A DNA stretch of 7,866 nt from an uncultured bacterium (GTDB lineage: Bacteria > Bacillota > Clostridia > Lachnospirales > Anaerotignaceae): NCBI GenBank assembly GCA_905214825.1, contig CAJMNV010000092.1:1-7866 (forward strand). The letters are read 5' to 3'. Made by a program: the position numbers and the translations under genes. Each line of letters opens with the position of its first letter. Positions within the stretch are counted from its first letter, which is position 1. The notes below the pieces were generated by a model, which was not told the origin of the DNA, did no database searches, and saw only the letters and a program-made list of their open reading frames with translations. Shown here in pieces: positions 1 through 6,817 of this stretch.

Positions 1-923
1 AACAAGTGACAGATTTTACACAGATGACAAATTTGTCACAAACATTCAGAGAAAAATTGCAGACAGAAACAAAAATCAGTGCATTGGATATGGTCGAAAA
101 ATTGGTTTCCAAAGAAGATGGTACTAGGAAGTATTTATTTGCATTGGAAAATGGTTCTGTGATTGAAAGTGTTTTGATGCAATATGATTATGGAAATACC
201 GTTTGTGTGTCTACACAGGCAGGGTGTCGTATGGGCTGTCGGTTTTGTGCGTCTACGCTGGACGGGGTGGAAAGAAGTTTGACAGCAGGTGAAATGCTTT
301 CTCAAATTTATCAAATACAAAAAGATTTGGGACAACGCATTTCGGGTGTTGTGCTAATGGGTAGTGGTGAACCGTTGGATAATTATGAAAGTGTATTGCG
401 ATTTATGAAATTGCTGAATGACCCAATGGGACAGAATATGGGGCAAAGACATATGACACTTTCTACTTGTGGTTTGATTGAAAAAATGTATGATTTGGCA
501 GAAGAACAATTACAAATTACATTGGCTGTGTCGTTACATGCACCAAATGATGAAATTAGAAAACAAATTATGCCTGTCGCAAAAGCAAATCCTATGGATA
601 AATTATTGCAAGCCTGTCAGGCATACACAGACAAAACAAAACGTCGTTTGACATTTGAGTATGCATTGATGCAAGGTGTCAATGACAGTGATGCGTGTGC
701 AAGGGAATTGGCACATCGTTTGCAGCAGATGTTGTGTCATGTGAATTTAATTCCCATGAACCCTGTCAAAGAACGGGCATATACCAAAACAAGTAAGGCA
801 CAAGTACAACGTTTTTCTGCCATATTACAGCAAAATGGTGTGGAAACCACAATACGCAGAAAATTGGGCAGTGATATTGAGGCGGCTTGTGGACAGTTAC
901 GCAGAAGATATATGCAAAAATAA
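1..923 (+). CDS. rlmN: 23S rRNA/tRNA adenine-C2 methyltransferase RlmN (5' truncated by window)
   Basis: Radical-SAM enzyme that methylates C2 of A2503 in 23S rRNA and, in studied species, A37 of some tRNAs. Residues are numbered from the GTG at position 6. The iron-sulfur motif CxxxCxxC is C74, C78, C81. C67 and C295 (in AACGQL near the C-terminus) match the two catalytic cysteines of E. coli RlmN (C118, C355). The SAM-binding region reads GSGEPLDN (119-126), and SLHAPNDEIR (176-185) is typical of the family. The frame stays open to the left edge, and the GTG aligns with an internal part of the family (the B. subtilis stretch FDEMTNLS). I therefore infer the real start is upstream and roughly 45 residues are missing. 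The stop is TAA at 921-923. It is the first visible gene of the operon, with prpC 43 bases downstream and no terminator between them. Identification is very secure; only the start is unknown. Confidence 0.96.
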   Translation, partial: QVTDFTQMTNLSQTFREKLQTETKISALDMVEKLVSKEDGTRKYLFALENGSVIESVLMQYDYGNTVCVSTQAGCRMGCRFCASTLDGVERSLTAGEMLSQIYQIQKDLGQRISGVVLMGSGEPLDNYESVLRFMKLLNDPMGQNMGQRHMTLSTCGLIEKMYDLAEEQLQITLAVSLHAPNDEIRKQIMPVAKANPMDKLLQACQAYTDKTKRRLTFEYALMQGVNDSDACARELAHRLQQMLCHVNLIPMNPVKERAYTKTSKAQVQRFSAILQQNGVETTIRRKLGSDIEAACGQLRRRYMQK

Positions 924-966
924 AATAAATATGGAAGCGGAACATAACCGAGGAGGTGTGGAATAA

Positions 967-1689
967 GTGAAAGCAGTCGGAATGAGCGATATTGGAAGAT
1001 GCCGACAAAACAACGAGGACGCCTATTATATTGCAGAACCAAATTTTCCTATACCATATTGTTATATTGTGGCAGATGGTATGGGAGGTTGTAATGCGGG
1101 CGAAGTGGCAAGCCAAACAGCAATCGCAGCATTTTCTTCGTATATACAAACGCAAGCAAATCAACAAGAAATCCCGGATTTGTTGACTGCATCATTTCAG
1201 GCAGCAAATAAGGCGGTATTTGACAAATCAAATACATCTTTAGAATTTGCAGAAATGGGCACAACTATGGTTGCAGCGATTATACAAAAAGAAAAAGCAT
1301 ATATTGCCCATGTGGGGGATAGTCGTGCATATTTGTTGCAAGATGACGTATTACACTTGTTGACCACAGACCATTCTTATGTGATGGAATTGGTGCAAAA
1401 AGGGAATATTACAAAAGAACAAGCAGCAACACACCCAAAACGCAATATCATTACAAGAGCAGTTGGTATCAAAGATATGCTGGAAACGGATGTTGCCATA
1501 CACGATGTCAAAAAAGGCGATTTGCTCTTGCTTTGCACAGACGGACTTTCGGGTATGCTTTCCGACATAGAATTGGAAGAATTTTTGCACCGAAAAATGT
1601 CTTTGAAAAAGAAAGTCAAAGGGCTTGTGGATATTGCCAATAAAAAGGGTGGCTTTGATAATATATCCCTTGTTTTGATTGAAATATAG
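967..1689 (+). CDS. prpC: PP2C-family Ser/Thr protein phosphatase PrpC/Stp
   Basis: Cytoplasmic metal-dependent phosphatase that reverses phosphorylation by the adjacent kinase PrkC. The 240-residue length is normal for bacterial single-domain PP2C enzymes. All core motifs are present: SDIGRCRQNNEDA (7-19, metal ligand D18), VADGMGG (35-41, D37 and G38), HVGDSRAY (115-122, D118), TDHS (134-137), HPKRNIITRAVG (156-167), CTDGLSGML (190-198, D192) and GGFDNISLVLIEI at the end (D231). The start is GTG at 967: AGGAGG at 951-956 lies 10 bases upstream, and an in-frame TAA at 964-966 directly precedes the GTG, ruling out any longer form. The next in-frame ATG (982) is too far from that site. prkC starts 12 bases after the stop. 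Phosphatase and kinase side by side is the standard Firmicutes arrangement. The gene symbol follows B. subtilis; stp is the equivalent name elsewhere. Confidence 0.96.
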   Translation: MKAVGMSDIGRCRQNNEDAYYIAEPNFPIPYCYIVADGMGGCNAGEVASQTAIAAFSSYIQTQANQQEIPDLLTASFQAANKAVFDKSNTSLEFAEMGTTMVAAIIQKEKAYIAHVGDSRAYLLQDDVLHLLTTDHSYVMELVQKGNITKEQAATHPKRNIITRAVGIKDMLETDVAIHDVKKGDLLLLCTDGLSGMLSDIELEEFLHRKMSLKKKVKGLVDIANKKGGFDNISLVLIEI

Positions 1690-1701
1690 GAGGTAGCAAC
1701 G

Positions 1702-4296
1702 GTGTTATTCAATACTGGCACTGTCCTTGGCGGCAGATATGAAATCATAGAAAAAATTGGTTCGGGTGGTATGGCGGTTGTCTATCGTGGAAGAGATAAA
1801 AAACTGGAACGCTATGTAACCATAAAAGTATTACGAGAAGAATATATTGGAGATGAAGAATTTATTGAACGGTTTCGTTCTGAGGCTTGCTCGGCAGCAA
1901 GACTTTCTCATCCCAATATTGTGCGTGTATATGATGTGGGAGAAGATAATGATATCAATTATATTGTCATGGAGTATATACATGGGGATACATTGAAAAC
2001 AGCAATTAAAAAGAAAGCCCCTTTTGATTCTCGTTCCACTATCAATGTGGCAATACAAATTGCCTCCGCATTGTCACAGGCACACAAAGCCCATATTGTA
2101 CATAGAGATATTAAACCCCAAAATATATTGGTGGGTACAGATGGCGTTGTCAAAGTGACAGATTTTGGAATTGCAAGGGCAGCTCGTGTTTCGACGATGA
2201 CAACCACAGCAAATGCGGCTGGTTCTGTGCATTATTTTTCACCAGAACAGGCACGAGGTGGCTATGTTGATGAAAAAAGTGATATTTATTCTTTGGGTAT
2301 CACTATGTTTGAAATGATTACAGGGGAATTACCATTTCGTGGGGATAATTCCGTTAGTATTGCATTGAAACATATCAATGAAGAATTGCCTGATATCAAA
2401 CAATATAACCCAAAATGCTCAAAATCTTTGGATGGCATTATCAAAAAAGCCACAATGAAAAAAGCAGATGAACGCTATGCAAACATAGATTTGCTTTTAG
2501 CAGATTTGATGCGGGCAAGAACCGAAATGAGCCTTTTGGCAGAACATCAAAAAGGTGTGTCACGCACAGAAAAGCAAGAAGATGTGGTAGATGATTTTTC
2601 ACAAGGTGTTCGTATGAGCAAACGGGCTGAGGCGGCCATGGAATTGAAAGTGGCACAGGAAAAACAAAAACAACTGGAAGCGGAACGTGCAAGAAGAACA
2701 GCACAACGGCAACAAGAAGAAAAATTAAAACAACAAGAAGGCAATTTTGTAACTGTTTTGCCCACGTCTTCCAAAATATCTGTAACACCTGTAAAAACAG
2801 AAAATACTATGGAACAGACCCAAAAATCAGACCAAAAAGAAATTGATTTTATTCAATTAAAGAAAAAAACAGACCCACAACCGATGGTGACACAAAATGA
2901 TAATGAAAATGATGATGTGCATTTGGTGAGTTTTGAAAAATATGGAAAAAAACTGAAACTTTCCAAAGATGATACTTATGAAGGAGAATATATGGCAGTG
3001 GAAGAAGTCAAAAAAAGCAAAAGACCGGATAAAAAACGGAGAAATCCAAGAAAAGAACCGGACTATGATAATGACAGAGATAGAAGTGCAGAAAGAAAAG
3101 TCATATTGGCAGCCATTGCAACAGCCATTGTCATCATTGTGGTGATTAGCGTGGTTGGTTTGCGTGCACTGGGCGGTTTGCGTGGTTTTGGCAGTGGAGA
3201 AAAAACCATTGCAACACCAACATTGATTGGTATGACATATCAACAGGCAGAACAAGAAGCAGAAAAATTGGGTATCAAATTGCAAAAAGAAGGCGAAGAT
3301 TACAATAGCTATTATGACAAAGATTATGTGTTTTGGCAGGCAGTACAGCCTGAAACAATGGTTGCACCCAATACAAAAATTGGTGTAAAAGTAAGTTTGG
3401 GATTGACAAGCCAAACAATGCCGGATGTGAAAAATTTCTCTGAAAATGATGCCAAACAAGAAATTGTACGCTTGGTAGGGGCAACACCAAATATCAAATA
3501 TGAAGAAGATGACAAAGTAAAAGCAGGGCATGTGATTTCACAATCACCAGAAAAAGGGGCAAGCATTGATGCAAATACCAATATTACATTGGTGGTAAGT
3601 AAAGGAAGTGACGCAGATACTGTGGTTGTGCCGAATGTGGTGAACATCAGCGAAAGTGCAGCAATACAAAGTTTGAAAGCAGTTGGTTTGGCTGTGGGCA
3701 ATGTGTCTTATATCGAAAGCGAAAAAATTGCAAAAGGCAACGTCATTACACAAACATTATCTGCAAATGAAGAAGTGCCAAGTGGAAGTGTTGTCAATTT
3801 GGTGGTAAGCAGTGGTCCTCCGAAAAAAGAAGAACCCGAACAAAAACCAGAAGAAAATAACAATGAACAAGATACACAGAACAACCAGAACAACCAAAAT
3901 AACCAAAACAACCAGAACAATCAAAATAACCAGAACAATCAAAATAACCAAAACAACCAAAACAACCAAAACAACCAAAACAATCAAAATAACCAAAACA
4001 ATCAAACAGATACCAATACACAAAACCCCCCAAATACACAACCAGAAGAAGTCCCGCAACCTCCAACAAGTGGTACAAAATACTTCACATTGAATGCACC
4101 AGCAGGTGCAGGCGATACCGTGCATGTGCAAGTAACAAAAACAGATGCAAATGGTTCTGCCACAGTAATGGACGCTACGAAAAATTTATCTGATTTCCCA
4201 TTTAGTATTGCTGTGACAGGGGCAGGTGAAGGAAATGTGACAGCGTATATAGATGGTGGTGTTGCTTTGTCGGAACAGGTGAATTTCTCAGAATAA
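1702..4296 (+). CDS. prkC: Membrane PASTA-domain Ser/Thr protein kinase PrkC/PknB
   Basis: Eukaryotic-type (Hanks) kinase with a cytoplasmic catalytic domain and an extracellular sensor. Kinase domain, about residues 10-275: glycine loop GSGGMAVVYRG (20-30), ATP lysine K42 in VTIKVL, helix-C E61, HRDIKPQN (134-141, catalytic D136), DFG (154-156), Thr-rich activation loop (165-169) and SPEQARGG (180-187). Next is a long charged juxtamembrane region (about 280-465) with a likely coiled coil at 305-345. One transmembrane helix spans about 467-487. Three PASTA domains follow at about 503-567, 572-635 and 642-705; in relatives these bind muropeptides or lipid II. A (QNN)14 linker (726-767) leads to a small C-terminal domain (about 791-864), probably an Ig-like beta fold as in some relatives (inference). 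The start is GTG with GGAGGT at 1689-1694. At 864 residues it is longer than the B. subtilis protein (about 650), owing to the juxtamembrane region and QNN linker. Confidence 0.96.
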   Translation: MLFNTGTVLGGRYEIIEKIGSGGMAVVYRGRDKKLERYVTIKVLREEYIGDEEFIERFRSEACSAARLSHPNIVRVYDVGEDNDINYIVMEYIHGDTLKTAIKKKAPFDSRSTINVAIQIASALSQAHKAHIVHRDIKPQNILVGTDGVVKVTDFGIARAARVSTMTTTANAAGSVHYFSPEQARGGYVDEKSDIYSLGITMFEMITGELPFRGDNSVSIALKHINEELPDIKQYNPKCSKSLDGIIKKATMKKADERYANIDLLLADLMRARTEMSLLAEHQKGVSRTEKQEDVVDDFSQGVRMSKRAEAAMELKVAQEKQKQLEAERARRTAQRQQEEKLKQQEGNFVTVLPTSSKISVTPVKTENTMEQTQKSDQKEIDFIQLKKKTDPQPMVTQNDNENDDVHLVSFEKYGKKLKLSKDDTYEGEYMAVEEVKKSKRPDKKRRNPRKEPDYDNDRDRSAERKVILAAIATAIVIIVVISVVGLRALGGLRGFGSGEKTIATPTLIGMTYQQAEQEAEKLGIKLQKEGEDYNSYYDKDYVFWQAVQPETMVAPNTKIGVKVSLGLTSQTMPDVKNFSENDAKQEIVRLVGATPNIKYEEDDKVKAGHVISQSPEKGASIDANTNITLVVSKGSDADTVVVPNVVNISESAAIQSLKAVGLAVGNVSYIESEKIAKGNVITQTLSANEEVPSGSVVNLVVSSGPPKKEEPEQKPEENNNEQDTQNNQNNQNNQNNQNNQNNQNNQNNQNNQNNQNNQNNQNNQNNQTDTNTQNPPNTQPEEVPQPPTSGTKYFTLNAPAGAGDTVHVQVTKTDANGSATVMDATKNLSDFPFSIAVTGAGEGNVTAYIDGGVALSEQVNFSE
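3877..4005 (+). repeat. In-frame 9-bp tandem repeat encoding (Gln-Asn-Asn)14 in prkC
   Basis: Fourteen consecutive nine-base units encode Gln-Asn-Asn (3877-4002), followed by one more Gln codon. The units differ only at synonymous positions (CAA/CAG, AAC/AAT), and one 18-base pair of units is exactly repeated (3913-3930 and 3931-3948). The repeat links the third PASTA domain to the C-terminal domain of PrkC, so it should lie outside the membrane as a flexible, uncharged spacer. Because the unit is a multiple of three, gain or loss of copies keeps the frame. Long open frames on the other strand and in other phases here are by-products of the repeat. Confidence 0.95.
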
Positions 4297-4312
4297 AAGG
4301 GAGTAAAACAAT

Positions 4313-5188
4313 ATGTTGCAAGGTGTAATTCTAAAAGGTATCGGCGGTTTTTACTATGTGGATACAGAAAAAGGTGTTTTTGAATGCCGTGCAAGAGGCA
4401 TATTCAGAAAAGAGGGAATTCGTCCGACGGTTGGTGATTTTGTGCAGATTTCTGTATTAGATGAAGCAAATCAAAAAGGAAGTTTGGATATTATTGAAGA
4501 ACGCAAAAACGAATTGATACGTCCACGTGTGGCAAATGTAGACCAAGCGGTGATTGTGTTTGCAGCAAAAAGTCCAAATCCCAATATGGATTTGCTTGAC
4601 CGTTTTTTGCTTTTGGCAGAAGAACAAGAACTGGATATTGTTATTGTGCTGAATAAAATTGATAAAGACAAGAAAAAACAATATGAACAAATTGCAGAAA
4701 AATATCAAAAAGCAGGATATACTGTGATATGTACGAGTGCAGAACAACAAATTGGTATTGATGGATTGCGGCAAGCACTGGAAAATAAAATTTCCGTGTT
4801 TGCCGTTCCTTCCGGTGTGGGAAAAAGCAGTTTAATCAATGCAACGTTTCCGCATTTGAAACTACATACAGGAGAAAACAGTGAAAAAATACAAAGAGGA
4901 CGACATACCACCCGTCATGCCGAATTGATAAAAAAAAAAAAAAAAAGTTATATTGTGGATTCACCAGGATTTACATCATTATATTTGAATCATATTCCTG
5001 CGGAAAATTTGCAATATTATTTTCGGGAGTTTCAACCATATGTGCATGACTGTTATTACAATGGTTGTATGCATATTCACGAACCAGATTGTGCGGTGAA
5101 AGCACAAATTGGAAAAGAAATTGACCAAACAAGATACGATAGATATATCACGATATATCAAGAGCTGGAAAACGAAAGGAGAAATTAA
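4313..5188 (+). CDS. rsgA: Ribosome small-subunit-dependent GTPase RsgA (YloQ/CpgA)
   Basis: Circularly permuted GTPase that acts late in 30S subunit maturation. The order is N-terminal OB-fold (about 1-65, with GIGGFYYV at 9-16), then G4 NKID (114-117), the P-loop (G1, 165-172), switch region GRHTTRHAEL (196-205), G3 DSPG (216-219), and a C-terminal zinc knuckle C247-x4-C252-x-H254-x5-C260. The 291-residue length is normal. Two oddities stand out. The P-loop reads VPSGVGKS, with valine where the first glycine of GxxxxGK[ST] is expected. A 17-A run also encodes five lysines (207-211) just before G3. The frame is otherwise intact to the TAA at 5186-5188. The ATG at 4313 has an AAAGGGAG-type site at about 4297-4303. 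It follows prkC by 16 bases; in B. subtilis PrkC is reported to phosphorylate RsgA, so the linkage is meaningful. Family assignment is secure; full activity is less certain because of the P-loop change. Confidence 0.94.
   Translation: MLQGVILKGIGGFYYVDTEKGVFECRARGIFRKEGIRPTVGDFVQISVLDEANQKGSLDIIEERKNELIRPRVANVDQAVIVFAAKSPNPNMDLLDRFLLLAEEQELDIVIVLNKIDKDKKKQYEQIAEKYQKAGYTVICTSAEQQIGIDGLRQALENKISVFAVPSGVGKSSLINATFPHLKLHTGENSEKIQRGRHTTRHAELIKKKKKSYIVDSPGFTSLYLNHIPAENLQYYFREFQPYVHDCYYNGCMHIHEPDCAVKAQIGKEIDQTRYDRYITIYQELENERRN
4930..4946 (+). repeat. 17-A homopolymer inside rsgA
   Basis: Seventeen consecutive A residues lie within the rsgA coding frame, read as the end of an Ile codon, five Lys codons and the first base of a Ser codon. 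Runs of this length are known substrates for polymerase slippage and for sequencing error. Losing one A would give a stop at 4986-4988. Gaining one A would give a stop at 5047-5049. Either change removes the zinc knuckle and disrupts the G3 region. Confidence 0.97.
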
Positions 5189-5189
5189 A

Positions 5190-5861
5190 ATGTCGATTTA
5201 TTTATCACCATCTATGCTTTCTGTGGATTTTACAAAAATTGGAGAACAATTGCAAATTGTGGAACAAGCAGGTGTGCCTTATATTCATTTAGATGTTATG
5301 GACGGTGTGTTTGTGCCAAATATTTCATTTGGTATTCCTGTGATAAAAGGAATTCGCAAAGCAAGCAATATGGTGTTTGATGCACATTTGATGATTGTAG
5401 AACCAGAACGTTATATTTCTCAATTTCGTGATGCAGGGGCGGATATTATCAATTTCCATGTGGAAGCGACAAAAGACCCCATTGGTTGTATTGAAAAAAT
5501 CAAACAAAGCGGTGCAAAAGTGGGGATTACCATAAAACCAAATACATCTGTGGACGTAATTAAACCATATTTGAAAGATGTGGATATGGTGCTTGTTATG
5601 ACCGTAGAACCTGGTTTTGGTGGACAGAAATTTATGGAAGAACAAGTACAGAAAATTACAGAATTGGCACAAATCAAAAAGGATTTGGGACTTTGTTTTG
5701 ATATTGAAGTTGATGGTGGTATTACACAGGAAAATGTGAAAGTGGTATTGGACGCAGGGGCGAATATTATTGTTGCAGGTTCTGCAGTATTTGGAAAAGT
5801 GGATATTGCACAGGCGGCAAAAGAATTTTTGGATATTTTCAAGGAGTATGATGCAAAATGA
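5190..5861 (+). CDS. rpe: Ribulose-phosphate 3-epimerase
   Basis: Cytoplasmic TIM-barrel enzyme interconverting ribulose 5-phosphate and xylulose 5-phosphate in the pentose phosphate pathway. Visible motifs are LSPSMLSVDF (5-14), HLDVMDGVFVPNISFG (33-48), DAHLM (64-68), VMTVEPGFGGQKF (136-148), EVDGGI (173-178) and the phosphate-binding AGSAVFG (196-202). Expected metal ligands are H33, D35, H66 and D175; D35 and D175 are also the acid/base pair. The 223-residue length is normal. I chose ATG 5190 because AAAGGAG at 5175-5181 sits 8 bases upstream and the family's conserved N-terminus begins right there. The frame is open further back to an ATG at 5109, but that stretch overlaps the end of rsgA and matches nothing in this family. 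The start is one base after the rsgA stop, and the stop overlaps thiN by 4 bases, suggesting translational coupling. Confidence 0.97.
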   Translation: MSIYLSPSMLSVDFTKIGEQLQIVEQAGVPYIHLDVMDGVFVPNISFGIPVIKGIRKASNMVFDAHLMIVEPERYISQFRDAGADIINFHVEATKDPIGCIEKIKQSGAKVGITIKPNTSVDVIKPYLKDVDMVLVMTVEPGFGGQKFMEEQVQKITELAQIKKDLGLCFDIEVDGGITQENVKVVLDAGANIIVAGSAVFGKVDIAQAAKEFLDIFKEYDAK

Positions 5862-6496
5862 ACGCAGTATTGTTTGCAGGAGCAGATATAGAAGATTATA
5901 CATTTTGCAAAGCGTATTTGGAATATGCTGATGTTGTGATTTGTTGTGATGGTGGTATGCACCATACAAAAGCGTTGGGTGTGAAACCAGATTATATTGT
6001 GGGAGATTTTGACTCTGTCAAACCAGAAATTTTGGAGGAATATCGAAAACAAGGCATTGCAATCAAACAATTTCCAACACATAAAGATGAAACAGATATG
6101 CAGTTGGGTATGTTTTTGGCATTGGAATTGGGGGCAACAGAATTGGTGATGATTGGCGGCATTGGCAGTCGATTTGACCATACGCTTGCAAATGCACATT
6201 TGTTATTGTATTTATTGAAAAGAAATGTCAAAGGGATATTAGTAAACGAAAAAAATCGTGTGGAATTGATTGATAAAGAAACTGTGTTGTATGGCAAACC
6301 GGGTGACTTAGTTTCTCTCGTGCCATTGAGTATGCAAGTCAAAGGGATTACATTACAAGATTTGGAATATCCATTGATAAATCACGATTTGAAATTAGAT
6401 GATACATTGCTTGCAGTTAGCAATGTGATGCTGAAAGAAACGGCAAAAGTACAGATACAAGAAGGCTATTTGTTTGTGATGCAGACAAGAGATTAA
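5858..6496 (+). CDS. thiN: Thiamine pyrophosphokinase
   Basis: Transfers pyrophosphate from ATP to thiamine, giving thiamine diphosphate, the cofactor of transketolase, pyruvate-metabolising enzymes and others. Motifs seen are CCDGGMHH (29-36), PDYIVGDFDSV (44-54), the acidic metal/ATP motif KDETDMQLG (76-84), GGIGSRFDHTLAN (100-112) and the C-terminal thiamine-binding part around DLVSLVPL (150-157) and SNVM (188-191). The 212-residue length is normal. The ATG overlaps the rpe stop as ATGA (5858-5861), with AAGGAG at 5841-5846 inside rpe as the likely ribosome binding site. It is the last gene of the operon, with a terminator just after the stop. thiN also follows rpe in B. subtilis. Pairing with rpe makes sense because transketolase needs both the Rpe product and this cofactor (inference). 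Confidence 0.95.
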   Translation: MNAVLFAGADIEDYTFCKAYLEYADVVICCDGGMHHTKALGVKPDYIVGDFDSVKPEILEEYRKQGIAIKQFPTHKDETDMQLGMFLALELGATELVMIGGIGSRFDHTLANAHLLLYLLKRNVKGILVNEKNRVELIDKETVLYGKPGDLVSLVPLSMQVKGITLQDLEYPLINHDLKLDDTLLAVSNVMLKETAKVQIQEGYLFVMQTRD

Positions 6497-6499
6497 ATC

Positions 6500-6545
6500 A
6501 AAAGAAGGAGCATTTTTTGAAAAATCAAAGAATACTCCTTTTTTT
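6500..6545 (+). terminator. Rho-independent terminator of the rlmN-thiN operon
   Basis: Begins 4 bases after the thiN stop. AAGGAG (6505-6510) pairs with CTCCTT (6535-6540). After one C/A mismatch, ATTTTTTG (6512-6519) pairs with CAAAGAAT (6526-6533) with one T-G wobble. The loop is 6 bases (6520-6525). The right arm runs straight into a T tract (6539-6545), and the A's at 6500-6503 can pair with that tract to extend the stem. Confidence 0.9.
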
Positions 6546-6630
6546 ATTTTTATGTTTTATAAAAAAGTTATACAGATACAAAAGAATGTTGTTTTATGAA
6601 CAAAAATAAAAATATCACATAGATATAGTA

Positions 6631-6639
6631 AAAAGGAGG
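6631..6639 (+). promoter_or_regulatory. Strong ribosome binding site of the small membrane protein gene
   Basis: AAAAGGAGG contains a full anti-16S match (AGGAGG). Its 7-base spacing to ATG 6647, against 2 bases to ATG 6642, decides the start and is the main support that this short frame is translated. Confidence 0.8.
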
Positions 6640-6646
6640 CGATGGC

Positions 6647-6817
6647 ATGGGGAGAAGACATTGCAATCAATGGAAAAAACGTTGGTGTGGTTTTGTATTG
6701 TTGTTGTTGGGGATTGGTATGTTTTTGACTTTGTTGTTGCCAAGTTGTATTTATATTGTAGCGACGGGTTTGGTGTGTGCAGGGTGTTGGTTGATACACA
6801 TTAGCCGTTTTCATTAA
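6647..6817 (+). CDS. Small two-helix membrane protein of unknown function (56 aa)
   Basis: Too short for usual length cut-offs but well supported. AAAAGGAGG (6631-6639) sits 7 bases before the ATG, and the frame runs cleanly to TAA at 6815-6817. The protein has a basic N-terminus (MGRRHCNQWKKRW), one hydrophobic helix at about 14-32, a short Pro-containing turn (P32), a second hydrophobic helix at about 34-50, and a short basic tail. The charge pattern suggests a membrane hairpin with both ends in the cytoplasm. It has five cysteines (6, 14, 34, 44, 47). It resembles short Cys/Trp-containing membrane proteins I associate with Clostridia, but I cannot name a family. The alternative ATG at 6642 lies only 2 bases from the Shine-Dalgarno sequence and gives a 28-residue product, so it is less likely. 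No convincing promoter is visible between the operon terminator and the ribosome binding site. Confidence 0.75.
   Translation: MGRRHCNQWKKRWCGFVLLLLGIGMFLTLLLPSCIYIVATGLVCAGCWLIHISRFH

Noticed and set aside
931..966. Mini frame of 11 codons ending directly before the prpC start
   Set aside because: The prpC ribosome binding site lies inside it, its own ATG has none, and it shows no attenuator structure; most likely chance.
3877..4005. CRISPR-like array of short repeats
   Set aside because: The units are contiguous 9-base coding triplets with no unique spacers, in frame within prkC.
3708..4131. Several overlapping open frames on both strands with Trp-Leu-Phe, Val-Leu or Lys-Thr periodic proteins
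   Set aside because: They are out-of-frame readings of the QNN repeat in prkC, which removes stops in all phases; none has a ribosome binding site or family resemblance.
5109..5189. Upstream in-frame extension of rpe
   Set aside because: It overlaps rsgA, lacks a good ribosome binding site, and the family's N-terminus begins at ATG 5190 behind AAAGGAG.
6552..6623. Short frames after thiN as spoVM candidates (ATG at 6552, 15 codons; ATG at 6596, 8 codons)
   Set aside because: Neither has a ribosome binding site nor any likeness to SpoVM; the first starts inside the T-rich tail of the terminator.
6584..6629. Sporulation or sigma-A promoter for the small membrane gene (GAATG at 6584-6588, CATAGATA at 6618-6625, TATAGT at 6624-6629)
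   Set aside because: The elements look suggestive singly, but their spacings fit no sigma factor I know, so no promoter is called.
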